From Bradyrhizobium sp. SZCCHNS1050 (lineage in GTDB: Bacteria > Pseudomonadota > Alphaproteobacteria > Rhizobiales > Xanthobacteraceae), in the NCBI RefSeq assembly GCF_032484785.1, contig NZ_JAUETR010000001.1:2359501-2423500 (forward strand): a stretch of 64,000 bases of DNA. Reading direction: 5' to 3'. Both the position numbers and the translations under genes were made by a program. Shown here one piece after another: positions 17,015-26,264 of the stretch (positions are counted from its first letter, which is position 1; the number at the start of each line of letters is the position of its first letter). Under the pieces are notes generated by a model. That model was not told the origin of the DNA. It saw nothing but the letters and a program-made list of their open reading frames with translations, and made no database searches.

Positions 17015-17063
17015 GACAAGGGCTGTTCTCCCCCTGCGACATTCGAGCCGGACGTCCCACCAA

Positions 17064-17774
17064 ATGGCATTGCCCGCGACGCCTGCTGCGGTTCTCCCGC
17101 CCGAACGGCTCGATCCGAGCCGGCGCGCGGCACCGCAGGTCTTCGAGCGGTTGCGCGACCAGATCATCGCCCTCGCGCTCCCACCGGGAGCGCCATTGTC
17201 GCGGCCGGCGCTGCAGGCCGAGTTCGGCCTCAGCTCGACGCCGATCCGCGACGCGCTGATGCGCCTCGCCGAGGAAGGCCTCGTCGACGTGTTCCCGCAG
17301 CACGCGACCCTGGTCAGCCGCATCGATGTTGGTCGGGCGCAGCAGGCGCAGTTCCTGCGCCAGGCGCTGGAGCTCGAGATCGTGCGCCTGCTCGCGCTGC
17401 GGCCTGCGGCGGCGCCGATCGACGAACTCCATGCTCTGATCGCCCAGCAGCGGCGATTCGCCAGGGACGGCGACTTCGCGTCATTCACGGTGGTCGACAA
17501 CGCATTCCACGAGCGGCTCTACACTGCCGCGGACAAGCACGAGCTGTGGACCCTGGTGCGCAGCCGCAGCGGTCACATCGACCGGTTGCGCCGGCTGCAT
17601 CTGCCCTCACCCGGCAAGGCGCAGACGATCCTGCGCCATCACAAGCAGATCGTCGATGCGATCGCCGCGGGCCGGCCGAACGACGCGCAGACGCATCTGC
17701 GCGAGCACCTGACCGGGACGCTGAGCGACCTCGCGACCATTCGCGGCCGCTGGCCGGACTATCTCAGTGGCTAG
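17064..17774 (+). CDS. GntR-family transcriptional regulator with FCD domain
   Basis: A 236-residue regulator. Residues about 25-90 form the winged helix (FERLRDQIIALALPPGAPLS, ALQAEFGLSSTPIRDALMRLAEEGLV). The C-terminal FCD ligand domain has the conserved acidic/histidine metal set in VDNAFHERLY and HHKQIVDAI with HLREHL. FCD regulators commonly sense organic or sugar acids. It is divergent from the ABC/dehydratase operon and probably controls it and itself through the palindrome at 16985. Confidence 0.9.
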   Translation: MALPATPAAVLPPERLDPSRRAAPQVFERLRDQIIALALPPGAPLSRPALQAEFGLSSTPIRDALMRLAEEGLVDVFPQHATLVSRIDVGRAQQAQFLRQALELEIVRLLALRPAAAPIDELHALIAQQRRFARDGDFASFTVVDNAFHERLYTAADKHELWTLVRSRSGHIDRLRRLHLPSPGKAQTILRHHKQIVDAIAAGRPNDAQTHLREHLTGTLSDLATIRGRWPDYLSG

Positions 17775-18147
17775 CAGCCCCGCCCAATCGGAGGACGTGA
17801 GCGGTGTCACGCCGCACGCCGGCATGTCGTCTGTGGCCACTCCGTCCCGTGCTGGTCCGCACCGTCTGTCGCGCCGCCTGGGATCGCAAATCCTCAGACA
17901 TGTGCTCAAATATTGTGCATTCGGCGCGAGGACGAGGCGATTATGGAGCGCTCCGTGCCATGCAACTACGGCGCGAGCGCCCCGAATGCAGGCCCGGCGC
18001 CCGGATAGTCCACCCTTGTCCCGTACAGGACATCGATCACCGCGCCCCATCCTGCATGTGACTTGCCCGGCGAAACGCTTGCGGCGCGCCGCGAATTGGG
18101 CAAAACCTTACAACTGACCGTTGGTCTTGCTGCCAGCCAATCGGGAG
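17775..18147. other. Intergenic region, no gene seen
   Basis: About 370 bases between the GntR gene and the receiver gene. Short frames are present but none has convincing coding character or a family match. The promoter of the receiver/hybrid kinase pair must lie here, but no clear -35/-10 pair could be assigned. Confidence 0.4.
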
Positions 18148-18591
18148 ATGCGGAGCGTGGCGAAGATTCTGGTCGTGGACGACGATCCGCTCATGCAGCT
18201 GACAATTCAGCGCGTGCTCGAACGGGCCGGTCACGTCGTCGGCATCGCGGGCGACGGCCAGAAGGCGCTCGTCCGCTTCACGAGCGAGAGCTTTGACTTG
18301 GTGATCCTGGACATCTTCATGCCGGGCATGGACGGGCTGGAGGCGATGCGCTTGATCCTCAAGCACACGCCCGGCGTTCCGATCATCATGACCTCGGGAC
18401 GTGCCCACAGCCCGACCTCAGTGATAGAGCCCGATTATCTTACCATGGCCACGAGGCTGGGAGCGGTGTCCGCATTGCCCAAGCCGTTCAAACCGGCAGC
18501 TCTCCTGACGATGGTTTCCGAATGCCTGGCATCGGCAGGCGATCGGGCTGCTCGACCCCGGCCAGGCCAAGATGCTGTTCCGAAATCCTGA
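18148..18591 (+). CDS. Single-domain response regulator (receiver)
   Basis: A receiver domain of about 147 residues: acidic pocket VVDDDP, phosphoacceptor Asp in LVILDIFMPGMDG, Thr/Ser in IIMTSG and Lys in LPKPFKP. An insertion between strands 4 and 5 (HSPTSVIEPDYLTMATR) is unusual, and a short tail follows. The start is ambiguous between ATG 18148 and a nearby GTG. The 3' end overlaps the hybrid kinase start (18572) by 20 bases, so the two are translationally coupled and probably work together. Confidence 0.88.
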   Translation: MRSVAKILVVDDDPLMQLTIQRVLERAGHVVGIAGDGQKALVRFTSESFDLVILDIFMPGMDGLEAMRLILKHTPGVPIIMTSGRAHSPTSVIEPDYLTMATRLGAVSALPKPFKPAALLTMVSECLASAGDRAARPRPGQDAVPKS

Positions 18592-21500
18592 CGGCCGAAC
18601 CGAAGGGCTCCTGCTCAGCGGCGCGCAGCGCGCGAGCGAGACGCCGCGGTTCGGCGGCCGCCTCACGCTGACGACGCGGCTGGCGATCGCGATGATCCTG
18701 CTGGTCGCGATCGCGGTGTTCGCCGTCGGCTGGCTCGGCTATCGCAGCCTCGAGCGGGCGCTGTTGCCGCGCGCGCTCGATCGAATCGAGTCGCATTCGC
18801 GCCTGATGGCGACCGAGCTCGAAAACTATGTCGGCGGCGCCCGGAACGACATCAACGGCTATCGCGCCTCGCCGAATCTGGCAACGTTGATACGCACACT
18901 GAAGACGGGAGCTCCCGATCCCCGCGAAGGGCTGCCGGCGCAGTCGTGGCGCGAGCGGGTCGCAACGCGCTACTTCGCCGAGCTACAGGCCAAGCCGACC
19001 TACGCGATGATCCGCCTGGTCGGGATCGAGAACGATTATCGCGAGCTGATCCGGGTCGACCGGCTCGGGCCGGGCAACACGGTTCGGATCGTTCCGGAGA
19101 ACGAGCTGATCACGCGCGGCGAGCGCAACTACATCAAGGAGACGCTGAGCCTGCCGCCCGGCGGCATCCGGCTCTCGCCGATCATTCTCGACGGCAACAC
19201 GACGGACCCCAAGACAGGCGTGCCGATGCTGTGCGTCGGCACGCCGGTGTTCGCGCCGGACGGCAAGCCGTACGCGATCCTGATGGTCGATCTCGACATG
19301 CGCCCGATCTTCGCGCATCTGCGCACGGCGGCCCGCCCGGGCGCGCAGCTCTATGTCGTGAACGCCCGCGGCGACTATCTCTTCCATCCCGAATCAGACC
19401 GGGAATTCGCCTCGAAACGCGGCCGATCGACGCGATGGCAGGACGATTTTCCGACGCTCGCAGGCGCGACCGGCAGCGCCGAGGGTTTCGCGCAGATCCT
19501 GCACGACGAAGCCGATCGCCCCGGCGGTGTCGCCTTCGCGCCGGCGCTGCTCGCGGGACAGGAATGGGTGGCGGTGATCGAGACGATCCCGAACACCGCC
19601 TTCATGGCGCCCGCCCTCGCCATCCGCAAGACGGCGATCGAGGTCGGCCTGATCGCGATGCTGTGCGCGGCCGCGCTCGCCTTCGTGGTCGCGCGCTCGC
19701 TGACGCGGCCGATCAACCAACTGACCCAGGCCGTCGAGGGCGTGGGGCGCGGCGAGGCGGTGAATATCCCGCTCGATGCGGTCGGCGAGACCGGCGTGCT
19801 GGCGCGCGCCTTCGCCCGCGTGCTGGACGAGGTTCGCACCAAGACCGCCGAGCTCGAGCGCGAGGTCCAGGAGCATTACCTGACCGAAGCAGCGCGCGAC
19901 CATTTCGCCGCCCGCGAACGGCTCTACAGTGCCGCGGTGGAATCGTCGAACGACGCGATCGTGACGCTGTCGCTGGACGGCACCATCACCGCCTGGAATC
20001 CGGCAGCCGAGGCCATGCTGGGCTACTCCGCCGAGGAGGCCGTGGGCCGCCTTGCGGATTTCCTCGTGCCGCCCGAGCGCATGGCCGAGGCCCAGGACCT
20101 TCTGGCGCGCATGGCCCGCGGCGAGCGGATCCAGCATTTCGAGACGGTGCGGATCCGCAAGGACGGTGAGCTGGTCCAGGTCTCGCTCAGTGTCTCGCCG
20201 ATCAAATCACCGACGGGCCAGATCATCGGCGCCTCCAAGATCGCACGCGACATCACCGAGAGCCGCCGGACCGAACTGGCGCTGCGCCAGCAGACCGAGG
20301 AACGGCGGCGCATCTTCGAGACGTCGCAGGACCTGATCCTCATCACCGACCGCAATGGCATCCTGGTTCAGGTCTCACCGAGCGTGGAGGCGATTCTCGG
20401 CTATACGCCGGCGGAGATGATCGGCCGCAGCGGCGCGGAGTTCATCCACCCGGACGATCTACCCAAAGCACGCGAGGAGCTTCGCGCCTCGCGCCTCGGC
20501 CTTCGGGCGCGCACCTCCGACTGCCGCTACGTCCACAAGGACGGCCGCGTGGTGACGCTGTCCTGGACCTCGAACTGGTCGGAGCCGGTGCAGCGCCACT
20601 TCTTCATCGGCCGCGACATGACCGAGAGCCGGCTGGCGCAGGAGACGCTGCGGGAAAGCGAACAGCTCGCCCGCAACATCGTCGAGACCGCGCTCGATGC
20701 CTTCGTCCAGGTCGACGACAACGGCGCCATTCTCAACTGGAACTCCCAGGCCGAGAAGATCTTCGGCTGGTCGCGCGCCGAGATCATCGGCAAGGACGTC
20801 TTCGACGTGATCACGGTCGGGGATGTCGGCGAGGAGCTGCGCGCCGCGCTCGGCCGCATCCTGATGACCGGACAAGCGAGCGCACTCGGGGGCGGCCGCC
20901 GACGCGAGGTCATGGTGAAGCGGCGCGACGGCCGCGAGTTCAAGGCCGAGCTCAGCGTGACCGCGCTGAAGACCCGCAACGGCTTCGTGCTGAACGGCTT
21001 CTTCCGCGACCTCACCGACAAGATCGCGACCGAGGAGCGGATCCGCCAGTCCGAGAAGATGGAGGCGATCGGCCAGCTCACCGGTGGCATCGCACACGAC
21101 TTCAACAACATCCTCACCGTGATCACCGGCACGATCGAGATTCTCGCCGCGGCCGTGGCCAAGGAGCCGCAGCTCGCCGCGATCACCAGGATGATCGACG
21201 AGGCCGCCGCGCGCGGGGCCGATCTCACCCAGCATCTGCTCGCCTTTGCGCGCCGGCAGCCGCTGCAGCCGCGCGAGGTCGACGTCAACACGCTGATGAT
21301 CGACACGGCCAAGCTGCTGCGGCCGACGCTCGGAGAGCAGATCGAGATCGAGTCCGTCTTCCAGGACGAGACCTGCGTGGCGCATGTCGATCCGAACCAG
21401 CTCGCCACGGCGGTCATCAACCTCGCGCTCAATGCCCGCGACGCGATGCCGAATGGCGGCAAGCTCATCCTGGAGACCGGCTGGGCCGACCTCGACGAGA

Positions 21501-22183
21501 ACTACGCAAGTCTCTACGACGACGTGCGGCCCGGTCGCTACGCGATGATCGCGGTGAGCGACAGTGGCAGCGGCATTCCCGCCGCCATCATCGACAAGGT
21601 GTTCAATCCGTTCTTCACCTCGAAGGGGCCGGGCAAGGGGACGGGGCTCGGATTGTCGATGGTGTACGGCTTCGTGAAGCAATCGGCCGGCCACATCAGG
21701 ATCTACAGCGAAGAGGGCCACGGCACCACGATCCGGATGTACCTGCCGCCGGGCAGCGAAGAAGCGATCACGCAGCCCTCGGGCGACGCGCCGGCGATCC
21801 AGGGCGGCCAGGAGACGATCCTGGTGGTGGAGGACGACCGGCTGGTGCGCGGCTACGTTCTCGCCCAGCTCCATGCACTGGGCTATGCGACGCTGGAGGC
21901 GGCCAATGCCGCCGAAGCGCTGGCGATCACCAATGCCGGAGAGCCGTTCGATCTGCTCTTCACCGACATCATCATGCCGGGGACGATGAACGGCCGCCAG
22001 CTCGCATCCGAGATCCAGCGGATTCGTCCGACGCAGCGGGTCCTGTTCACCTCCGGCTACACCGAGAATGCCGTGGTGCATCACGGCCGGCTCGACGAAG
22101 GAATTCTTCTGCTGCCGAAGCCGTACCGCAAATCCGAGCTCGCCAAGATGATCCGCAAGGCGCTCGCCGCGACCGAGGCTTGA
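18572..22183 (+). CDS. Hybrid histidine kinase: extracytoplasmic sensor, HAMP, three PAS, receiver
   Basis: A 1203-residue membrane sensor kinase. TM1 lies near residues 30-55, a large periplasmic Cache-type region follows to about 345, then TM2 (LIAMLCAAALAFVVA) and HAMP (SLTRPINQLTQAVEGVGRG). Three PAS domains span about 455-815. The DHp helix reads GIAHDFNNILTVITG, with His near 842. The ATPase domain has an intact N box (NLALNARDAM), DSGSGIP and GTGLGLSMVYG. The C-terminal receiver has Asp in LLFTDIIMPG. It is coupled to the receiver at 18148. The stimulus is unknown; Cache domains usually bind small molecules such as carboxylates or amino acids. Confidence 0.92.
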   Translation: MLFRNPDGRTEGLLLSGAQRASETPRFGGRLTLTTRLAIAMILLVAIAVFAVGWLGYRSLERALLPRALDRIESHSRLMATELENYVGGARNDINGYRASPNLATLIRTLKTGAPDPREGLPAQSWRERVATRYFAELQAKPTYAMIRLVGIENDYRELIRVDRLGPGNTVRIVPENELITRGERNYIKETLSLPPGGIRLSPIILDGNTTDPKTGVPMLCVGTPVFAPDGKPYAILMVDLDMRPIFAHLRTAARPGAQLYVVNARGDYLFHPESDREFASKRGRSTRWQDDFPTLAGATGSAEGFAQILHDEADRPGGVAFAPALLAGQEWVAVIETIPNTAFMAPALAIRKTAIEVGLIAMLCAAALAFVVARSLTRPINQLTQAVEGVGRGEAVNIPLDAVGETGVLARAFARVLDEVRTKTAELEREVQEHYLTEAARDHFAARERLYSAAVESSNDAIVTLSLDGTITAWNPAAEAMLGYSAEEAVGRLADFLVPPERMAEAQDLLARMARGERIQHFETVRIRKDGELVQVSLSVSPIKSPTGQIIGASKIARDITESRRTELALRQQTEERRRIFETSQDLILITDRNGILVQVSPSVEAILGYTPAEMIGRSGAEFIHPDDLPKAREELRASRLGLRARTSDCRYVHKDGRVVTLSWTSNWSEPVQRHFFIGRDMTESRLAQETLRESEQLARNIVETALDAFVQVDDNGAILNWNSQAEKIFGWSRAEIIGKDVFDVITVGDVGEELRAALGRILMTGQASALGGGRRREVMVKRRDGREFKAELSVTALKTRNGFVLNGFFRDLTDKIATEERIRQSEKMEAIGQLTGGIAHDFNNILTVITGTIEILAAAVAKEPQLAAITRMIDEAAARGADLTQHLLAFARRQPLQPREVDVNTLMIDTAKLLRPTLGEQIEIESVFQDETCVAHVDPNQLATAVINLALNARDAMPNGGKLILETGWADLDENYASLYDDVRPGRYAMIAVSDSGSGIPAAIIDKVFNPFFTSKGPGKGTGLGLSMVYGFVKQSAGHIRIYSEEGHGTTIRMYLPPGSEEAITQPSGDAPAIQGGQETILVVEDDRLVRGYVLAQLHALGYATLEAANAAEALAITNAGEPFDLLFTDIIMPGTMNGRQLASEIQRIRPTQRVLFTSGYTENAVVHHGRLDEGILLLPKPYRKSELAKMIRKALAATEA

Positions 22184-22283
22184 AAAACGAGACTTGGCCA
22201 AGGCGGCCCGACCAACGCGGCCTGGCGCTTGCGGTTGCCGCTACTCCAGCTTGAGGCCACGTGCGGGCGGCCCGGCCATCGGC

Positions 22284-22919
22284 TCAATTGGCGCGCGACG
22301 CCGTCATCACGATGCGGATCAGATCGGCCGCGTTGCGCGCGCCGAGCTTCTTCATGATGTTGGCGCGGTGATCCTCGATCGTGCGCGGGCTGATGCCCAG
22401 CGTGCGCCCCGCCTCCTTGTTCGAGGCCCCCGCCGTGAATTGTTCCAGGACCTCGCGCTCGCGCCGCGTCAGCGGCTCGCGGCCGGGGAAATGCAGCGAG
22501 CCGATCTTCGGCGAGGCATTCTCCTTCTGCCGCCGCGCGAACGCGCCGATCGCCTCGTTCAGACGGGCCACGATCTCACTGCCGCGGAACGGCTTCTCGA
22601 TGAAGTCGAGCGCCCCGTTCTTGATCGCATTGACGGCCATCGGGATGTCGCCCTGGCCCGAGATCATGAAGATCGGAGCCGGATAGTCCTCGCCGTGCAG
22701 TTCCCTGAGAATGTCGAGACCGGACTTTCCGGGGATGTGCACGTCGAGCAGGATACAGGCCGGTGTCCTGCTCCGCGCCACCGCCAGGAGCGCGGCGCCG
22801 TCCGCAAAACAGATCACTTCATACCCACCTGCCGACAAGACCATCGAGAGGGTGTCGCGCACGGCTGGGTCGTCATCGACGACAAAAATCTCACCGCGGG
22901 AAGCTGTTTGTTCGGCCAT
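22284..22919 (-). CDS. FixJ/NarL-type response regulator with LuxR HTH
   Basis: A two-domain regulator of 211 residues. The receiver (FVVDDDPAVRDTL, phosphoacceptor in ILLDVHIPGKSG, MISGQGDIPMAV, FIEKPF) is followed by a LuxR-type helix-turn-helix (LTRREREVLEQFTAGASNKEAGRTLGISPRTIEDHRANIMKKLGARN). The FMISGQGDIPMAVNAIKNGA stretch is characteristic of the FixJ subgroup. It is convergent with the hybrid kinase, which may be its partner. ATG 22919 is used; upstream in-frame codons add a low-complexity extension. Confidence 0.92.
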   Translation of the reverse strand: MAEQTASRGEIFVVDDDPAVRDTLSMVLSAGGYEVICFADGAALLAVARSRTPACILLDVHIPGKSGLDILRELHGEDYPAPIFMISGQGDIPMAVNAIKNGALDFIEKPFRGSEIVARLNEAIGAFARRQKENASPKIGSLHFPGREPLTRREREVLEQFTAGASNKEAGRTLGISPRTIEDHRANIMKKLGARNAADLIRIVMTASRAN

Positions 22920-23380
22920 GGGCGATTGCTCTTGCAAAGGAGAAGAAACAATGAAAGCGCGTCTTATGATACCATACTCGTCGGGTGCTTTGGGCACCCG
23001 TATTTGTACGGTTTATGATCCTAACCCACAAGTAGTAGCTGCAGATCGGTGATCGCCTTCACGAGACCATGATCTGGACACGATCTCAAGGCAGTCGTCT
23101 CGGGCAGCATGCTGCCTTGCAAAAACACATCAACGCCGACAGCGTCATGATCGACATCAAACTCTGATCGCATCGGCGTTGCCCACGTGCACCACGCCCA
23201 CAGACATGCTCGGCGGCGGACGCGTGCACGGCCCTCAGCCCACGAAAATCTGCACGGCATTTGACACAAGACGTACAGCCGTCAGCCGGCCTTGCCCTCG
23301 TTTTGATCAGAGATCGGCGGGATTCGGACGTTGCATAGGATTGTGCGCCCTGGACCGCGGCTTGCGCCGATGCAGCTCTG
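22920..23380. other. Intergenic region, no gene seen
   Basis: About 460 bases between two minus-strand regulators. It is less GC-rich than its surroundings near 22940-23060. I found no convincing gene, RNA or repeat; it presumably carries the promoter of the FixJ-type regulator. Confidence 0.4.
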
Positions 23381-23890
23381 TCAGGACCGATGCTTCGCGG
23401 CAACACTTTCGGCGGCGACGCCGCCCCAGGTGTGAACCACGGGCAGGCCGAGCACAGTCTTGCCGAGATTCGCCAGGCAGATGCGCAACGCTGCCAGATC
23501 GACTGGCTTCGGCAGGCTCTGCAGGTCGATCCCGAGCGAGCGCGCGAACAGCCGGGCCTCAATTCGCTTTGCCGCATCCATGCCGCTGATCACGATCACG
23601 GAACCGGCGAAGCGGGTATCTGCGATGACCTTGAGGACCTCGGTCCCCTCGCCATCCTCGAGCATGAGATCGAGCGTCACGCAGTCAAAGCGGTTGTTGC
23701 GCACCTCGCGGATCGCATCGCTGCACGTGGCCGCGACCGTCACGGCGTGGCCGGCCTGCTTGGCCGCCAGCGCGATCAGCGTCCGCTGCGCGGCGTCGTC
23801 GTCGACGACCAAGAGCTGCAGCGCGCGCCGTTCGCCATCATCGGCGCGCTCCGACCGGCTGGATGCAAGTTCCGAACTCATGACCGGCAT
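23381..23890 (-). CDS. Single-domain response regulator with C-terminal tail
   Basis: A receiver of about 169 residues: VVDDDAAQRTL acidic pocket, phosphoacceptor in CVTLDLMLEDGEG, SGMDAA at the Thr/Ser position and Lys in LPKPVDL. A short N-terminal arginine/serine-rich lead and a 28-residue tail without a known output domain flank it. GTEVLKVIADTRFAGSVIVIS makes it an intact relative of the shortened receiver at 34745. No kinase is adjacent on the same strand. The start could also be three codons later. Confidence 0.85.
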   Translation of the reverse strand: MPVMSSELASSRSERADDGERRALQLLVVDDDAAQRTLIALAAKQAGHAVTVAATCSDAIREVRNNRFDCVTLDLMLEDGEGTEVLKVIADTRFAGSVIVISGMDAAKRIEARLFARSLGIDLQSLPKPVDLAALRICLANLGKTVLGLPVVHTWGGVAAESVAAKHRS

Positions 23891-24087
23891 TGGCCGTCCC
23901 TGGAAAATTTGACCGACGTCGTTGTCATACACGTCCGACCCTGCGGCGACGTAAAGCGGCTCTCGGAAAAAAGGCCACGCGTCTTAGGACTTGCGCAGGA
24001 CCCGGGCTGGCGCGTCTCCTCGTCGCTCCGCGCGCGGAAGTTTCCCGAGCGGCGGGCGAGCAATGCGCCGTGCTGCCGCAAGGCGAA

Positions 24088-24411
24088 CTAGTTGACGGTC
24101 GTTTCCTGGCCGGCGGAAGCGTTGCCACGTTTCTTCTTGTTCTTTCCCTTGATGAACTGGATGTCCATCTCGGAGCCGTTGACCCGGACCAGCTCGCAGC
24201 GGCGGTAGGCGAGCCCCGTCGAGGACAGCAGCAGAAAGAACTCTTTCAGATTCAATCCCTGGATCGATCCCTCGACCGTCAGCACCGCGTCGGTGTCCGA
24301 GATGGCGTTGAGCTGGCAGTCCCTGCGCCAGGTCCCGTCGATGCCCATGATGCAGACATCGTAACCACGGCTGAAGGTGACGCGCTCCGTACCTTTGTTG
24401 TCGTCAGACAT
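24088..24411 (-). CDS. PilZ-domain protein at the end of the chemotaxis cluster
   Basis: A 107-residue protein with PilZ-like sequence (GIDGTWRRDCQLNAISDTDA, then LNLKEFFLLLSSTGLAYRRC) and a lysine-rich tail (KGKNKKKRGN). In c-di-GMP-binding PilZ domains the motifs are RxxxR and D/NxSxxG. Here the second motif reads NAISDTDA, with no glycine, and no clear RxxxR is seen, so binding is doubtful. It lies 34 bases downstream of cheR on the same strand, and may link chemotaxis to motility output. ATG 24411 is used; the upstream arginine/serine-rich frame overlaps cheR and is unlikely. Confidence 0.8.
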   Translation of the reverse strand: MSDDNKGTERVTFSRGYDVCIMGIDGTWRRDCQLNAISDTDAVLTVEGSIQGLNLKEFFLLLSSTGLAYRRCELVRVNGSEMDIQFIKGKNKKKRGNASAGQETTVN

Positions 24412-24445
24412 CTTCGCGTCCTGCTCTATTGGGCTGCGGGAACAT

Positions 24446-25315
24446 CTAGTTGCCCGCGGCCGCGATCCTGGGCATTCCCGGAGCGGACGCCTTCGCCGCG
24501 GAAGCGATCCCGCTCGGGCGATACAGGCCACGCCGGTCCGCGAGCGGCTTGAACACGTCGGTGAGGCCGACGACGGTCTCCGCCGCACCGAGTACGAGGA
24601 AGCCGTCCGGCTCCATCTGCTTGGCGAGCCGGCCGAAGATGTTGATCTTGGTGTCCTGATCGAAATAGATCAGCACGTTGCGGCAGAACACGACGTCGAA
24701 CGTGCCGAGCTGTGAGAAGTCGTGCAGCAGATTGAGCTGGCGATGCTGGACCATGCCGCGCACGTCGGAATTGATCTGCCAGAGTTCGCCTGCCTGCTTG
24801 AAATATTTGACCAGAAGCTGGATCGGCAGCCCGCGCTGCACCTCGAACTGGCTGTAGAGGCCGGCCTTCGATTTCTCCAGCACCTCCTGCGACAGATCGG
24901 TGGCGATGATCTCGATGCGCCATCCACTGAGCGCAGATCCCATCTCCTTGAGCGACATCGCCAGCGAATACGGCTCCTGGCCGGTCGAGCAAGCAGCGCA
25001 CCAGATCCGGATCGACTTGCGGTTGGCGCGCGCCTTGAGGAGCTCCGGCATGATCACGTCGCGAAAATGATCGAACGGGACCTTGTCGCGGAAGAAGAAC
25101 GTCTCGTTGGTCGTCATCGCTTCGACGACCTGGCTGATCAAGGCGCTCGACCCGTCCTTCAGCTTCTGGACGAGATCGCTGATGCTGGCCAGGCCGGCCT
25201 TGCGCGCGAGCGGAAGCAGGCGGCTCTCGATCAGATATTGCTTGTCGGCAGACAGATCGAGACCGGACTTGTCTCGAAGCAGCTTGCGCAGGAACTCATA
25301 ATCAGGCTGGTTCAC
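24446..25315 (-). CDS. cheR: Chemotaxis methyltransferase CheR
   Basis: A 289-residue S-adenosylmethionine-dependent enzyme that methylates glutamates on chemoreceptors. The N-terminal helical domain (YEFLRKLLRDKSGLDLSADKQYLIESRL) and TNETFFFRDKVPFDHF are typical. The SAM site shows in IRIWCAACSTGQEPYSLAM, and VVFCRNVLIYFDQDTK completes the fold. Gene order on the minus strand is cheA-cheW-cheY-cheR-pilZ. No methylesterase gene (cheB) accompanies it here. Confidence 0.95.
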   Translation of the reverse strand: MNQPDYEFLRKLLRDKSGLDLSADKQYLIESRLLPLARKAGLASISDLVQKLKDGSSALISQVVEAMTTNETFFFRDKVPFDHFRDVIMPELLKARANRKSIRIWCAACSTGQEPYSLAMSLKEMGSALSGWRIEIIATDLSQEVLEKSKAGLYSQFEVQRGLPIQLLVKYFKQAGELWQINSDVRGMVQHRQLNLLHDFSQLGTFDVVFCRNVLIYFDQDTKINIFGRLAKQMEPDGFLVLGAAETVVGLTDVFKPLADRRGLYRPSGIASAAKASAPGMPRIAAAGN

Positions 25316-25344
25316 GGGCGGCCTCTTCTGGGCAGACGAAGGGA

Positions 25345-25734
25345 TCAGGCGGATTCGGCTGACAGCGCCTGGATGAGACCAACTTCCTGGAATTTGGCGG
25401 CCACAATCTCTTTGTCGAACGGCTTCATGATGTATTCGTTGGCGCCGGCGTTCAGCGCGCGCGAAATGTGATCGATGTCGTTTTCGGTGGTGCAGAACAC
25501 CACCTTGGGGCCTTCGCCGCCCGGCAGCCGGCGCAGGCGCCCGAGGAAATCATAACCGTCCATGACGGGCATGTTCCAGTCGAGCAGAATGGCGTCCGGC
25601 AGGCTCTTGGTGCAGATCTCGAGCGCCCGCTCGCCATCCTCCGCCTCGACGACGGAGAAGCCCAACTCCTCCAGGATACGCCGTGCGATCTTGCGCACGA
25701 CGCTGGAGTCATCCACGACCAGACAGCTCTTCAT
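25345..25734 (-). CDS. cheY: Chemotaxis response regulator CheY
   Basis: A 129-residue stand-alone receiver: acidic pocket VVDDSS, phosphoacceptor in AILLDWNMPVMDG, Thr in FCTTEND, Lys in IMKPFD. It should shuttle phosphoryl groups from CheA to the flagellar switch or act as a phosphate sink. It sits between cheW and cheR in one operon. A second CheY-like gene lies at 34132. Confidence 0.93.
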   Translation of the reverse strand: MKSCLVVDDSSVVRKIARRILEELGFSVVEAEDGERALEICTKSLPDAILLDWNMPVMDGYDFLGRLRRLPGGEGPKVVFCTTENDIDHISRALNAGANEYIMKPFDKEIVAAKFQEVGLIQALSAESA

Positions 25735-25764
25735 TGTTGTCTCCCCTATGGGACGGTTGACGGG

Positions 25765-26238
25765 CTAGGCGGCGATTGCTGCCTTCGGCAGGAGTTCGAG
25801 CACGCGATCGACGTCGAGAATGACCATCAGCTGGCCGTCGAGGCGGTGCACGCCGCCGGCGAATTTCGCCATGCGCGGGTCGAGATTGACGGGGTTCTCC
25901 TCCCGGCCCTCCTCGGGCAGCCGCAGCACCTCGCCGATCTGGTCGATCAGGAGACCGTAGGACTCGCCGCGCAGATCGACGCCGACCGCCATCGGCGGCT
26001 TGCCGTCCTCGGCGCGGGCAAGGCCGAGCCGCGCCCGCATGTCGACGACGGTCACGATGCGGCCGCGCAGGTTCAGGACCCCGGCGATCTCCGCCGATGA
26101 CAGCGGCACCCGCGTCACCCGCTCCGGCATGAACACGTCCTGTACCCGGGAGATCGGCAGGCCGAACAGCTGGCCGCCGATCATCGCAGTGACGTATTCG
26201 ACGGCGGCGCCCTCGGTGGTTTCGATCTTGCTGCTCAT
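25765..26238 (-). CDS. cheW: Chemotaxis coupling protein CheW
   Basis: A 157-residue scaffold that links receptors to CheA. The two SH3-like subdomains are seen in YVTAMIGGQLFGLPISRVQDVF, IAGVLNLRGRIVTVVDMRARL and SYGLLIDQIGEVLRL. Part of the cheA-cheW-cheY-cheR operon, with 26 bases separating it from cheA. Confidence 0.94.
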   Translation of the reverse strand: MSSKIETTEGAAVEYVTAMIGGQLFGLPISRVQDVFMPERVTRVPLSSAEIAGVLNLRGRIVTVVDMRARLGLARAEDGKPPMAVGVDLRGESYGLLIDQIGEVLRLPEEGREENPVNLDPRMAKFAGGVHRLDGQLMVILDVDRVLELLPKAAIAA

Positions 26239-26264
26239 CGCACGCTACTCCTGTCCGCTTGCTG

